A program made the translations under genes and the position numbers. A stretch of DNA of 64,000 nucleotides from Pseudomonadota bacterium (GTDB lineage: Bacteria; Desulfobacterota; Binatia; UBA9968), in assembly GCA_021324155.1 (NCBI GenBank), contig JAJPJQ010000036.1, positions 181,646 to 245,645 on the forward strand, written 5' to 3'. A model generated the notes under the pieces. The model made no database searches. It was not told the DNA's origin and worked only from the letters and a program-made list of their open reading frames with translations. Of the stretch, positions 36,624-45,845 are shown piece by piece. Position 1 is the first letter of the stretch, and the number at the start of each line of letters is the position of its first letter.

Positions 36624-37594
36624 ACAACGTAACCGTGACGATAGAATTCGAGGTGATCGCGGACATAATCGGCGGTTCGACGCAATCCGTCCTTCAACGC
36701 GACCTGCGGGGTCCAGCCCAGCAAACGCCGCGCGTTGGCTGCATCGCACACCAGGCGATCAACTTCGCTTTTCTGCGGTCTTTCGCGGTCCTTTGTGATT
36801 TTGACCTTTGCGTCAGTCTGAGCAACTTCGAGGCACAGCCGACCCAACTCTCCGATGCTGACCGATTCACCTTGGCCGAAGTGAACCGTCTTTCCTTCGA
36901 TCCCTGGAATTTCGGCCGCGGCGAGAAACGCGCGGGCCGTGTCCTCGACGTATGTCAGGTCTCGCTCGGGGCTAAGGTTTCCGAGGAAGATTTCCTTTGC
37001 CCCAGAGAACACCTGTGCAAAGATGGTCGGAATCACGGCGCGCGCTGACTGCCGCGGCCCATACGTATTGAACGGGCGTAGAATGACAACCGGAACATCA
37101 AAACTGCAAAAGTATGATTCCGCAAGCTTATCGGCGGCAATCTTGCTCGCCGCGTACGGCGATTGGGCTTGCAGCGGATGAGATTCATCCATCGGAATAT
37201 ACCGGCCGGTGCCGTATACTTCGCTGGTGGAGGTAATAATCAGCCGGCGCACACGAGCAGCGCGGCAAGCCTCGAGGAGATTCAGAGCCCCGCCGACATT
37301 GGTCGCGACATAGGAGGCGGGAGCGTGATACGAATACGGAATGCCGATGAGCGATGCTAGATGGAACACGCAGTCGCATCCCTCGACGAGATCGCGCATC
37401 ATGTACGGATCGCGAACGTCTCCAAGTCGTACTTCTAGCCGCGGGCGCAGACGTTCTGGGATCTCCCGGAGTTTTCCCCAGCCGCCTTCGGAGCTATAGC
37501 GCACGAGGGCTCTCACCTCGTGGTTTTTTTCAAGAAGCCATTCGGTGAGATGGCTTCCGATAAACCCGCCTGCGCCGGTTACGAGAGTCTTCAT
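36620..37594 (-). CDS. LegB-like nucleotide-sugar 4,6-dehydratase (extended SDR)
   Basis: A 324-residue extended SDR. From the ATG at 37594 the Rossmann motif is GAGGFIGSH (7-15) and the catalytic pair is Tyr147-Lys151 in SPYAASK, with TSTSEVYGT just before. The wording PFNTYGPRQSARAVIPT and IPYSYHAPASYV is that of the LegB group, GDP- or UDP-GlcNAc 4,6-dehydratases of legionaminate synthesis. A start at 37627 is possible but adds nothing conserved. The next gene is coupled by ATGA. Naming it LegB-like rests on remembered sequence pattern, not on a search, and a UDP-glucose 4-epimerase-like function is the fallback. Confidence 0.82.
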   Translation of the reverse strand: MKTLVTGAGGFIGSHLTEWLLEKNHEVRALVRYSSEGGWGKLREIPERLRPRLEVRLGDVRDPYMMRDLVEGCDCVFHLASLIGIPYSYHAPASYVATNVGGALNLLEACRAARVRRLIITSTSEVYGTGRYIPMDESHPLQAQSPYAASKIAADKLAESYFCSFDVPVVILRPFNTYGPRQSARAVIPTIFAQVFSGAKEIFLGNLSPERDLTYVEDTARAFLAAAEIPGIEGKTVHFGQGESVSIGELGRLCLEVAQTDAKVKITKDRERPQKSEVDRLVCDAANARRLLGWTPQVALKDGLRRTADYVRDHLEFYRHGYVV

Positions 37595-37640
37595 GTAAGT
37601 TGATAATTTTGAAAAACGGGCAGCCATACCGCGCGATTCA

Positions 37641-38981
37641 TCATGATTGAACCTTTCGAATCGCGGGCGTCCGGCCTACCCCTAGATGCATCGCATTACG
37701 CGCAAGCGTTACATAGATCCGCAAATCGCTGCACCGGGGAACAAGCGTTACCCACGGGAGGCGGGTCTCACGGACATAGCACCAGGCCAAAAGAGCCGAT
37801 GAGATGGTATATGAAATGGTCGACGCTACAGCTGCGCCTGAAATTCCCATGGTCGGAATGAGGATCAAATTGCCAGTAATATTTAGCGCGGCGGCAACGA
37901 TCGCAATCGACAACGTGAACATTACCTTCTTTCGCGCGAGCAACTCGGCCACCAGCACCTTGCCTACGCTTAAGGTAAAAATGCCTGGCAGCAGCCACCT
38001 CAACGGTGCGACGGTCGGCATGAATTCTGCGGAGTAGAGTAGGCGTATAGCGACATCGCAAAAGACGAAAACCAGCAAACAAGCCGCACCCATCCAGACC
38101 AGGACATGACGGGACGCTACGGCCGCTACCGCTGGATCGCGATCAGGCGAGTTCGTCAAATGAGGTAACAACGGTCCTGCGACAGCTCCCGTTAACATCC
38201 AGAGGCGTTCCGCAATACCTACTGCAATTACATAATAGCCAAGCTCAATCGGTGTGAGCAGGACTGCAATGATAAATTGATCGACACGATAATTCAGGTA
38301 GGTTAGGACAGTACTGAAATACGCGGGCAAGGCAAAGCGGGCGGTTTGAATAAACAAGCCCGTATCGAACGATGGCCTGACACCTATATTGAGTCGAATA
38401 AGAAGGTAGGCCGTGATGAACAAGTCCGCGACGCTCATGATAGCATCGCTCCAAACCGCGCCCACGACGCCGAGGCGCAGCGATCCGACAAAAACCAAAA
38501 ACAATACCAGTGTAATTGATTTAATGACGACATCGACCGTGTTGATCAGTACGATACGGTTCATTCCATGAAGCACGGCGCCCCAATATTGAGCGACCAG
38601 TACCGTGGGAATTGTCGCGAGCGGGAGCATGTAAAGCCAAAGTGGTCCATGAATCATGGCTCGCATACCTACGGCACCAAAAGCCAACCAAGCAGCGCAA
38701 GCAAGCGCGATAATACTACCGAGCACAAAGCCGATGACCGCCGATTGTCCAACCAGGGCACGCCGCCGTCCTGGCTCGAGCCCGGCATAGACAGCGTTGG
38801 CCTGATCAAAACCGAAGAGACCCAAGGTTTTTGCGAAGTCCGGCAAGAGCAAAACGAGCGCCAAGAGGCCACGTCCTTCGGGTCCAAGGAAACGCGCCGC
38901 CATAATGGATCCAATAAGGGCTAAGCCGAGCAATATGAGTCGAGACCCAAAGGTTGCGAGGATATTGCGAGCTAGATTCAT
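37641..38981 (-). CDS. Wzx-type oligosaccharide flippase (MOP superfamily)
   Basis: A 446-residue integral membrane protein with about 12-14 hydrophobic helices. The N-terminal pair ILATFGSRLILLGLALIGSI and GRGLLALVLLLPDFAKTLGLFGFDQA is typical of PST-family flippases, which turn lipid-linked repeat units to the periplasmic face. It has no extra domain, unlike the fusion at 29942-33472. Two Wzx-like proteins and an ABC exporter in one window suggest more than one glycan or a composite locus. It precedes the LegB-like gene by 46 bases. Confidence 0.9.
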   Translation of the reverse strand: MNLARNILATFGSRLILLGLALIGSIMAARFLGPEGRGLLALVLLLPDFAKTLGLFGFDQANAVYAGLEPGRRRALVGQSAVIGFVLGSIIALACAAWLAFGAVGMRAMIHGPLWLYMLPLATIPTVLVAQYWGAVLHGMNRIVLINTVDVVIKSITLVLFLVFVGSLRLGVVGAVWSDAIMSVADLFITAYLLIRLNIGVRPSFDTGLFIQTARFALPAYFSTVLTYLNYRVDQFIIAVLLTPIELGYYVIAVGIAERLWMLTGAVAGPLLPHLTNSPDRDPAVAAVASRHVLVWMGAACLLVFVFCDVAIRLLYSAEFMPTVAPLRWLLPGIFTLSVGKVLVAELLARKKVMFTLSIAIVAAALNITGNLILIPTMGISGAAVASTISYTISSALLAWCYVRETRLPWVTLVPRCSDLRIYVTLARNAMHLGVGRTPAIRKVQS

Positions 38982-39039
38982 TCAACAGTACCGCTGACAA
39001 ATATTGACTAGGCAAATTTCAACCCAATTAGGGCAAACA

Positions 39040-39900
39040 TTAAAGCTTTGCGTGCCAATCGCACCAAAATGAATACGGTTGCTTTGTCTTGTCGCTAAAG
39101 TGCGCCTCTCGATAGACCCGATATGAACGTTCTGCTTTGTCAACATTCATCCATTGACCAACCGTGTCTTCTCCCCAAACCCCCGACGACCCAATTGGAA
39201 ATTCACATCGATGTTTCCGTTCTAGACGAGCCTTCGTCATCAGACGCTGTGAATTCCAATAGGACCCTCGAACGCGGTTAAAAGGAGGCTCTAGCAACCA
39301 GAGTCGCGCAAAACGGTCAAGGATATAATTGGCTGATGGCGGAACAGACAAGGAACAAAAGGTTCTTTGGTCGATTAGCTTAAAATGACTGTAGCCGAGG
39401 CTATGCAGCTTCGCTAATGTACGCAAACCATCCGCAGCGGTGGATTCTTCACCACTGAGCGGACATTCGCTCTCGATGGATATATATTTTGGCAGTGACT
39501 TCGGATCCAGATCGTTCAAACAAAGCAAGTCGTTTCCTTCGATATCGATTTTCAAGAAATAGGGAGTTCCATAACGCTGCAAAATGTTTGCGAAACGTAC
39601 GGTTGGTATCGTTATGCTGTGATGCGGCCAGTTATCGCGCGCCGCAATGTCTCTGTGAAATGAATTAAACTGCGGTCTTCCTTCGCTAATCCAGAATTGA
39701 GCAAAACCTTCTTCTTTGCCGATGCCGACGTTAATGATTTCGAGTTTTCCCGCTTCAATGGCGCGTTGAAATCGTTTGCGATTGCTCTCAGCGAGCACCG
39801 GATCCGCCTCAACTGCAATGACGCGATATCCTTGCGCAAGATAGAACGCCGTGTCTTGTCCGACATTGAGGCCAACATCGAATATCAACTCCGTCTGCAT
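39040..39900 (-). CDS. FkbM-family methyltransferase
   Basis: A 286-residue class I SAM-dependent methyltransferase. LIFDVGLNVGQDTAFYL is the SAM-binding GxGxG-like loop (DVGLNVGQD), VIAVEADP holds the acidic end of strand 2, and FLKIDIEGNDLLCLNDL is the FkbM hallmark. It should O-methylate a sugar hydroxyl or a related group in the cytosol. The C-terminal 60 residues are rich in Trp and Arg and not part of the core. It follows a GT2 gene by 24 bases and lies 58 bases upstream of the flippase, fitting methylation of the repeat unit before flipping. Confidence 0.88.
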   Translation of the reverse strand: MQTELIFDVGLNVGQDTAFYLAQGYRVIAVEADPVLAESNRKRFQRAIEAGKLEIINVGIGKEEGFAQFWISEGRPQFNSFHRDIAARDNWPHHSITIPTVRFANILQRYGTPYFLKIDIEGNDLLCLNDLDPKSLPKYISIESECPLSGEESTAADGLRTLAKLHSLGYSHFKLIDQRTFCSLSVPPSANYILDRFARLWLLEPPFNRVRGSYWNSQRLMTKARLERKHRCEFPIGSSGVWGEDTVGQWMNVDKAERSYRVYREAHFSDKTKQPYSFWCDWHAKL

Positions 39901-39924
39901 CGGAAAGCTTCTGCCTGTTCGTGT

Positions 39925-40860
39925 TTAGAATCCACGCGCCTTTTGTTCGCTTATGAGTCGCGCCTCGATCAACTGTCCCCAAAGATAATGTAAGTGCCAG
40001 CACGCCTGGAAAAATCTCTGCCGATCGAGCTTACAAATCGCGAGGAAAATACGGCTTTGGACGGAAATGATTTGGCGCAGGAGATAGCGAGGTATTCCGA
40101 AATAAGCTGGTACTTGCGCCGGCTGTTCATGCGTTGCCAAGCGATATTGACCTCGACCGAAAGAAACCGCTCTCCTCCGCAACCATCCGATACGCAGGTG
40201 AGCTGCGGGAATCAGATGTTCGACGACGGCATCGTGGCAATACCAGGCTTTATATCCCAGGGCCATCAGGCGTCGTACGAATTCCGTTTCACTGCCCATC
40301 GCATAATTCGATCCTCGCGGGCCGATTCGCGGATCAAAGCGAAGACCCCGGGCAAAGATATTTGCGCGAAGAGCCATATTGGGACCGAAAACATTGTGCG
40401 AAGAGGTGGGACCTTCTGGTTGACGCAAATCACTGATCGTAAAAGCGGCACCCAGGGGTATTGCCGAAAGAAGCCACAGCTCCGGATGAATCTCCCAACG
40501 AGGGACAACAACGCCGGCGAAAATGTCGTAGTCCGGTTGAGCATCGGCGACCGCGCGCATTCGTACAAGCCAATCTGATTGAGGAAATGCGTCATCGTCG
40601 CTGAAAACGATCAGGTCTCCCGAGATGTCCAGTAAGCCCTGGTTTAATGCGATATTTTTCCCCGCGCGAACTTCAAAACGTTGCACCAGCGGCAACCGCT
40701 GCTGATATCGGCTAATGACCTCCTGAGTATGATCAGTGCTGCCATTGTCGACAACAATCAATTTCCATCCGCCTGCAGGCTCGACAAGCCGGCAGTAGTA
40801 CGCAAGAACGGCGTCCAATATCTCCGCGCGATTTCGCGTGCTGAATAAAACAGTCAGCAT
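39925..40860 (-). CDS. Glycosyltransferase family 2
   Basis: A 311-residue GT-A enzyme beginning MLTVLFSTRNRAEIL. The nucleotide site is LIVVDNGSTDHT, and the metal-binding motif is LIVFSDDDAFPQ. Further on AMGSETEFVRRLMALG is the acceptor-side ED/Q-type loop. It adds a sugar to the lipid-linked unit. The C-terminal 60 residues contain a basic amphipathic stretch suited to membrane attachment. It lies between another GT2 gene (59 bases) and the FkbM gene (24 bases). Confidence 0.9.
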   Translation of the reverse strand: MLTVLFSTRNRAEILDAVLAYYCRLVEPAGGWKLIVVDNGSTDHTQEVISRYQQRLPLVQRFEVRAGKNIALNQGLLDISGDLIVFSDDDAFPQSDWLVRMRAVADAQPDYDIFAGVVVPRWEIHPELWLLSAIPLGAAFTISDLRQPEGPTSSHNVFGPNMALRANIFARGLRFDPRIGPRGSNYAMGSETEFVRRLMALGYKAWYCHDAVVEHLIPAAHLRIGWLRRRAVSFGRGQYRLATHEQPAQVPAYFGIPRYLLRQIISVQSRIFLAICKLDRQRFFQACWHLHYLWGQLIEARLISEQKARGF

Positions 40861-40919
40861 TTGAGCAGTTCATGTAACAGATCACACAAAAGATCCGGAT
40901 GATTTGCCGGGCCGGCCAC

Positions 40920-41903
40920 TTATACTCGTTTGACAGCCCGCACGAGATCGCGAATTGTGTTTTTCGGGTTCAGCGCAAGATCTACGATTTCGGCGACAAT
41001 AAAAGGAGCTAGTTTGATCAGATTTAAATCGAAGGAAACCGTGCGTAGTCCTTGACGGTGGTATTGAAACTGCGCCCACCCTTTGCGACGAAACAAGCAG
41101 TGCGCCAGAAGCCTGAAATAGTCTTTTTTATACCAGCGTAGAAACTCTTCTAATTCCGATTCGTTGAGGAAGTGCTTTCCATGATTCAGAAGACTGATGA
41201 ATTTATCAAGATGGTGCGGATTTAAATCGCGCACGGACGATGAAATCGATTCATTTTCCGTTCGATAAAACGACAGAACTTGGTGGACGAATCCAAAATC
41301 CCAGTTTCGCAAAACGTCATAGCAAGCGTCGGTGTCCGCATGAATGGCCGATTCGTTATAAAACGGTTTGCGGCTCCTTACTGCCGCTGCGCGAATAAGA
41401 ATCGCGGTCGGGGAGCCGAAAAAAAAGAATCCATCAAGCAGTTGCCGCCTGCATATTTCACGGCCGGAGAAAACGGCGCTGGAAACCGGCAGCCCGTCGC
41501 CCATAATGCGCGACCCGGCGAGTTGATAGGAGCTGACCAAGCCGACCGTCGGATGGCTCTCCGCCAGCGTAACCATTCGCTCGAGGCACTCCGGAAAAAT
41601 CCAGTCGTCAGCTTGTACTATCTTGTAATAGTCGCAGCCTGGCGACGACAAACTCAACGCGAGGTTGTGATTCTTCAGTTGAGGAAGGAAGGCTTCGTTA
41701 TTCTGAACCTTGATGCGCGGTTCGCGCGCGGCGTATTTTTTGGCGATATCGAGCGAACCATCGCTGCTGCAGTTATTAACGATGATATATTCCCAATTCG
41801 AATAGGTCTGATTTAAAACGCTCTCTATGCATTGAGACAAATACGGCTCGCCGTTGTACACAGGCGTTACCACGCTGACCAGCGGCAGATCTCTGGCGGC
41901 CAT
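40920..41903 (-). CDS. Glycosyltransferase family 2
   Basis: A 327-residue GT-A enzyme. The ATG at 41903 is chosen because GGGAG lies seven to eight bases upstream; a TTG at 41921 is the longer option. LVSVVTPVYNGEPYLSQ opens the fold, YIIVNNCSSDGS is the nucleotide-binding strand with Asn in place of the usual Asp-Asp, and VQADDWIFPE is the metal-binding DxD-like motif. The N-N-C variant is common in this subfamily. It ends with a short amphipathic tail. The two GT2 genes here are not recent duplicates: their metal motifs and C-termini differ. Confidence 0.9.
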   Translation of the reverse strand: MAARDLPLVSVVTPVYNGEPYLSQCIESVLNQTYSNWEYIIVNNCSSDGSLDIAKKYAAREPRIKVQNNEAFLPQLKNHNLALSLSSPGCDYYKIVQADDWIFPECLERMVTLAESHPTVGLVSSYQLAGSRIMGDGLPVSSAVFSGREICRRQLLDGFFFFGSPTAILIRAAAVRSRKPFYNESAIHADTDACYDVLRNWDFGFVHQVLSFYRTENESISSSVRDLNPHHLDKFISLLNHGKHFLNESELEEFLRWYKKDYFRLLAHCLFRRKGWAQFQYHRQGLRTVSFDLNLIKLAPFIVAEIVDLALNPKNTIRDLVRAVKRV

Positions 41904-41971
41904 GAATCTTCTCCCAGGCAAAAACTGAACCAGCGAGGAGTCGGTGGCTTAAATGCGCTAACGATACGCAA

Positions 41972-42943
41972 CTATGATGGAACGCGCTTGAGCCACACTT
42001 CTCGCCAATACGGGTAGATGCTTCTTGGACAAAACAGCCGGTCCTTGCTGTATAGCCCGCCGCACGTCACGCCTTCGAGAATCAGACAATCGCTCGGCAA
42101 ACGCATCATCAGACCCGTCTTTTCATTGATAATCCGGTCCACACGCCGAAGCACCCGATGCCTTCTGCCGCAATAAGGCGTCATCTCGACATCGAACCAC
42201 AGACCGCGATTTCGCTGCTTCTCGTCTATGGTCTGCAAAATCTCTTCTTTGGACCGAACCTCAATCAGTTCACCCGGCTGGAGATTTAGATTCGTGGTTG
42301 GTGTCTTACCGCGCGCATGTCCCCGGACATCGGGATATGGCCGCCCGCGCCAGTGCAACCGCATAACGATGTTGTATCCGGCAATCGCGACGGATCGTAT
42401 GAAATCGCGTATCCGGATGTTACGGGAAATGAGATCCAGGATATATGGGCGAACATGCCACCACTTGAGCGGCGTGGTGGCACGAAGCAGCTCGGTCGCC
42501 TGGCAAGAGTAACGTTCTTCTGTGATCGCGCCGCCGGTCGTATCGCCTTCGACGGAATTTGATAGGCTCCGGGTCTGGGCATTCGCGGTTAATTCGATGA
42601 TAGTAGGCTTCGCAAAATCCGTCCCTGAGTCCTGCCGCTTCACCGGCTTTAGCCAAGCTTTTTTCCAGAAAAAAAGGCATCCCGCCTGGCATCCTCCGTG
42701 AGCAGCTCCATCGCAGCGCAGCATATCCAGGTGAACGGCGTCCTCCATGCGCCGAAGGCTGTGCGCGTCCGTGATGGTGTCGCAGGTCTTGTGAGCGGAT
42801 TTGTAGATGCGAAATCTTTTGCCGCAGTACTGCAGCATTTCGGGCATGAACGGAAGCCCCTGCAGCGAGCCATGACCGTCCAGCGTCGACAAGATTTCCT
42901 CGCGAGTTCGTACTTCTACCCAATCACCCGCGCGCAGTGTCAC
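41972..42943 (-). CDS. Unknown protein with a duplicated Cys-rich domain
   Basis: No family name comes to mind. The protein (about 323 residues from the GTG at 42943) carries two copies of one domain. Copy 1 has GDWVEVRTREEILSTLD, then MLQYCGKRFRI, CDT, LRCDG, GGCQAGC and FWKKAWLKPV. Copy 2, about 200 residues on, has GELIEVRSKEEILQTID, MTPYCGRRHRV, VTCGGL and YWREVWLKRV. The shared YCG-(K/R)R and the cysteines suggest a metal- or cofactor-binding fold; copy 2 lacks the GGCxAGC cluster. A start at 43093 is possible but overlaps the hydrolase gene by 107 bases; the GTG at 42943 has GGGAG five bases upstream. It sits between a GT2 gene and the glycoside hydrolase. Confidence 0.75.
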   Translation of the reverse strand: MTLRAGDWVEVRTREEILSTLDGHGSLQGLPFMPEMLQYCGKRFRIYKSAHKTCDTITDAHSLRRMEDAVHLDMLRCDGAAHGGCQAGCLFFWKKAWLKPVKRQDSGTDFAKPTIIELTANAQTRSLSNSVEGDTTGGAITEERYSCQATELLRATTPLKWWHVRPYILDLISRNIRIRDFIRSVAIAGYNIVMRLHWRGRPYPDVRGHARGKTPTTNLNLQPGELIEVRSKEEILQTIDEKQRNRGLWFDVEMTPYCGRRHRVLRRVDRIINEKTGLMMRLPSDCLILEGVTCGGLYSKDRLFCPRSIYPYWREVWLKRVPS

Positions 42944-42986
42944 ATGATCTCCCGTTTTCGAGAAGCCTATGAAGAGCCCGGAATTC

Positions 42987-44501
42987 TTAATGCAATTGTT
43001 GATGGGTCGTCGACGCGAGATGAAGAACGGCCGGGCCGGCAAACGGAGCCGTGAAAGTCGCTTTACGCCCGCCAGCAATTTTGCCGCCTGCATTAAAATC
43101 GCCGGATGATGGATTGAACCACGTCACGTCTAATGGACCCGACGCTTGCGACAGGTCTACTTCAACCGAAAGCTTCAGAAACTTTGTAACGCGCTCAGAT
43201 ACCCCCGAGAAGCGCCAAAGAATCGGCAATGATTTTATCCAGGAGTTGAGACCAGCCTCTACTCCATTGGAATCTTGGGGAAGATAGACCAAATATTCAG
43301 TTCCGGGATCAGCCAGACAATAACCGGTGGAAGATAATGCTCCTTTGGGAAACATTTTCGCGAGATTGATTCGATTCGCAACGGCGGCTGTCCGACCCAA
43401 CGCCTTTCGGACCGCATCCCACTTGGGATCTTCAATAGGATCCATGAAGATCGGGTTGAGCCCCCTAAGAAAACTCTTCCAGGCCCAATCGGGGCTTCCA
43501 CCAACTCCCCATAAATGGTCCGTGTCGCTGATGACGATTTTACGTCCGTCCGCGGGGGGCGGATCCGAGAGGTACTCCCCGTTCCTTCCAGGACCGGGAG
43601 CGATCGCCTCTGCGGGGCTCGCGAAAAGCGCGGCGTTGTCAATTCCTTTATCGCTTTCACCATTCCACATTGCCGTCATCACGACCGGGTTTTGTATCGG
43701 CTTTTTTTTCTCGTATTCGTGGATGAACCGAATCATATGGTATTGCCATTCTACCGATTCGCGATGGCTTTCATTCGCTATTTCGTAAAGCACCCCTAAG
43801 TCGTTTACCGTGTCTATAACTTTTTGGATGTAGGCCTCCTGCAGACGCGTTATCGCCGAAACTTTAAGCGTGTGCAATTCCTCGCCTTCTCCATTGCCAT
43901 TCGCATCGCCATTGATGCGATTGATGTTGTTGTCGCTGTTGAAAGGGTGTCCCGGCCAGGGATTTTCTCGCTTACTGTGCTTGCGTTCGATGCTAAACCC
44001 GTGAAAAAGCATCACCATCACATATATTCCCTGCTCGTTTGCCGCCTCAATGCGGGAACGCAACCGCTTGAAATAGACGGGATCAAATTTGGTCAGATCG
44101 AATTTCGGCTTTCCATCCAGAGCCATCCCTGGCCCGGTCCTTTGATAAACATGAGGGTAGCTATCTAATTCCGGCTTAGCCGTACTGGGAGCCGACTGTT
44201 CTCGTGTCCACAGCCGCATGAAGTTGTGGTTGTGGGACTGTAGCAGTCTTAAGTAACCGGCGTAATCGAATGGTGGCTTTTGGCCGCGATCAAGCAAATT
44301 ATCCCACGTATGCGATCCGGTTAGATATACGATACGACCATTCGCATCGGCAAAGTATCGGGAATTAGAGCTGACTCGCAATGGACCGGCCGTGCGCCGA
44401 GACGGATTTGCCGGAGGGTCTTCGGCGTGCCCTGATATAGGCAGTAAAAGTATCAGGCTGAATATTATTTGTCGGAGGTGCGGAATGTCACTCATCGACA
44501 C
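42987..44501 (-). CDS. Secreted glycoside hydrolase-like protein (TIM-barrel)
   Basis: A 504-residue exported protein: signal peptide in the first 26 residues (IIFSLILLLPISGHAED), then a (beta/alpha)8 glycosidase-like domain. Seen are YLTGSHTWDNLLD at the first strand, NHNFMRLWTREQS, VMVMLFHGF, LYEIANESH with the likely acid/base Glu, and VISDTDHLWG; a short beta domain (VDLSQASGPLDVTWFNPSSG) ends the chain, like the collagen-binding-type C-terminal domain of such hydrolases. The start reads GTG TCG ATG; ATG at 44495 is equally good. It probably trims or releases polymer in the periplasm, as hydrolases in EPS operons often do. No PEP-CTERM tail is present. Confidence 0.8.
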   Translation of the reverse strand: MSMSDIPHLRQIIFSLILLLPISGHAEDPPANPSRRTAGPLRVSSNSRYFADANGRIVYLTGSHTWDNLLDRGQKPPFDYAGYLRLLQSHNHNFMRLWTREQSAPSTAKPELDSYPHVYQRTGPGMALDGKPKFDLTKFDPVYFKRLRSRIEAANEQGIYVMVMLFHGFSIERKHSKRENPWPGHPFNSDNNINRINGDANGNGEGEELHTLKVSAITRLQEAYIQKVIDTVNDLGVLYEIANESHRESVEWQYHMIRFIHEYEKKKPIQNPVVMTAMWNGESDKGIDNAALFASPAEAIAPGPGRNGEYLSDPPPADGRKIVISDTDHLWGVGGSPDWAWKSFLRGLNPIFMDPIEDPKWDAVRKALGRTAAVANRINLAKMFPKGALSSTGYCLADPGTEYLVYLPQDSNGVEAGLNSWIKSLPILWRFSGVSERVTKFLKLSVEVDLSQASGPLDVTWFNPSSGDFNAGGKIAGGRKATFTAPFAGPAVLHLASTTHQQLH

Positions 44502-44521
44502 AATCGACGGCGAGCCGGGAC

Positions 44522-45235
44522 TCAGGCGGGGAGTCGAGCCGATAGTAAAAAATTGGCGAATTCCAAATCGAGTTCAGTATCGATATTGACAACGGGCTCC
44601 TTAATGACGATGGTGCCGGTCCGCATACCTTTGATCGTCCTCTGGTCGACAAGGCAAGAACGCGTGATCGCATACGCAATGCCATTGCGATGGTAAACGG
44701 GTTTGAGTTGCTGCCTCGCGATAATCGTGGCGCCAGCGGGGTCGTACCAATCCAGGCGACCTTCGGGGTCGACGACGAGCTGCTTTAGCGGATGGCTCTT
44801 ACTGTCGGTCTCGCTGACAGTCCAGACGGCGTCAAAACCGCCCTCTTCTAAACGCGCTACAGTTTCATGGACATGTTGGACAGTTCTGCTAGGCGATGTC
44901 GGCTGAAGCATGACGACAATATCGTAATGCTTAGCATCCAACGTCTCCATGGCATTCAGCGCATGGATTAGAACATCCCAGTCACTTATTCGATCCCCGG
45001 AAAGAGAATCGGGGCGGAAGAAAGGCGCGGCTAGTCCCGCTGCAACCGCGACCTTGGCGATTTCAGGGTGGTCTGTCGAAACAATGGCGCGGTCTACGAA
45101 GTTGCACTTTACCGCCACATGCGCGGCAAGCGCGACCAGCGGCACCCCACAAACAGTCCTCAAGTTTTTCAGTGCGATGCCTTTGCTGCCTCCGCGCGCG
45201 GGAACAACCACCAGAACGCTTTTATCGCCGAACAC
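44522..45235 (-). CDS. CMP-nonulosonate (NeuA-type) cytidylyltransferase
   Basis: A 237-residue acylneuraminate cytidylyltransferase. VLVVVPARGGSKGIALKNL is the CTP-binding loop with the RGGSKG signature; IVSTDHPEI, MLQPTSPSRT and YHRNGIAYAIT follow in the family order. It joins CMP to a 3-deoxy-2-ulosonic acid. The GTG start at 45235 overlaps the HAD gene stop by 14 bases; the HAD, NeuB-like and oxidoreductase genes come before it, so the product is probably CMP-sialic acid, CMP-Kdn or a legionaminate-like compound. Confidence 0.92.
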   Translation of the reverse strand: MFGDKSVLVVVPARGGSKGIALKNLRTVCGVPLVALAAHVAVKCNFVDRAIVSTDHPEIAKVAVAAGLAAPFFRPDSLSGDRISDWDVLIHALNAMETLDAKHYDIVVMLQPTSPSRTVQHVHETVARLEEGGFDAVWTVSETDSKSHPLKQLVVDPEGRLDWYDPAGATIIARQQLKPVYHRNGIAYAITRSCLVDQRTIKGMRTGTIVIKEPVVNIDTELDLEFANFLLSARLPA

Positions 45236-45845
45236 TGCCGCGTCCTAATATTGCAAACGCCGGGGCCAGCCCCGAAGACTTGTTAACCGCCACAAAAGCG
45301 CAACCGTTGGTACGTGCAGCCGATTCATCGCTAACTCCATCGCCCACAACGAGTACACGGTCGGCACGGTTATCACATTTATGAACAATCTCGCGTACCG
45401 TATCGTGTTTACGCCTGGGGTAACCGTACACACCATCGAGTAAGGGAAGCCACCCACGACGCTCGACGAGTTCTTTAAGAGGTCCTTCGGGGGTATTCGA
45501 ACTAATATAAACTAAGCCGGCATCTCGCGTGTAACGAAGTAATTCTTCCGCTTCGGGCATCGACGGACAACGGGCAACGGCTTCAAGCGCGACGCGGCCA
45601 TACGCAGCGACGCGGTCCTGGTCCGTGACGTGATCGTCAAGTGTCAGACCCGCCAGTCGCATCGAATTGGCGATGCGCGGTATCACTTCATACCGAGAGC
45701 CGTCTGGATTATCCGAAAGGACGCGGGCGATTATTTCGGCGCAGGCTCTTCCCTTCGGAAAAACTTCGAAGAACGCGTCGTATTTGGCTTTCGCCGAATC
45801 GACGAGACAGCCGTCGAAATCGAAAACGACGGCTCTAAATGGCAT
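45222..45845 (-). CDS. HAD-family phosphatase
   Basis: A 207-residue haloacid dehalogenase-like hydrolase. VVFDFDGCLVDS near residue 7-18 holds the nucleophile and acid Asp pair, VYISSNTPEG is motif II (Ser/Thr), and VLVVGDGVSDESAA with its Asp pair is motif IV. It lies between the NeuB-like gene (11-base overlap upstream) and the NeuA-like gene (14-base overlap downstream). In Kdn and sialate pathways a HAD enzyme removes the 9-phosphate from the condensation product; the same is likely here. That substrate is inference from gene order. Confidence 0.9.
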   Translation of the reverse strand: MPFRAVVFDFDGCLVDSAKAKYDAFFEVFPKGRACAEIIARVLSDNPDGSRYEVIPRIANSMRLAGLTLDDHVTDQDRVAAYGRVALEAVARCPSMPEAEELLRYTRDAGLVYISSNTPEGPLKELVERRGWLPLLDGVYGYPRRKHDTVREIVHKCDNRADRVLVVGDGVSDESAARTNGCAFVAVNKSSGLAPAFAILGRGSVRR

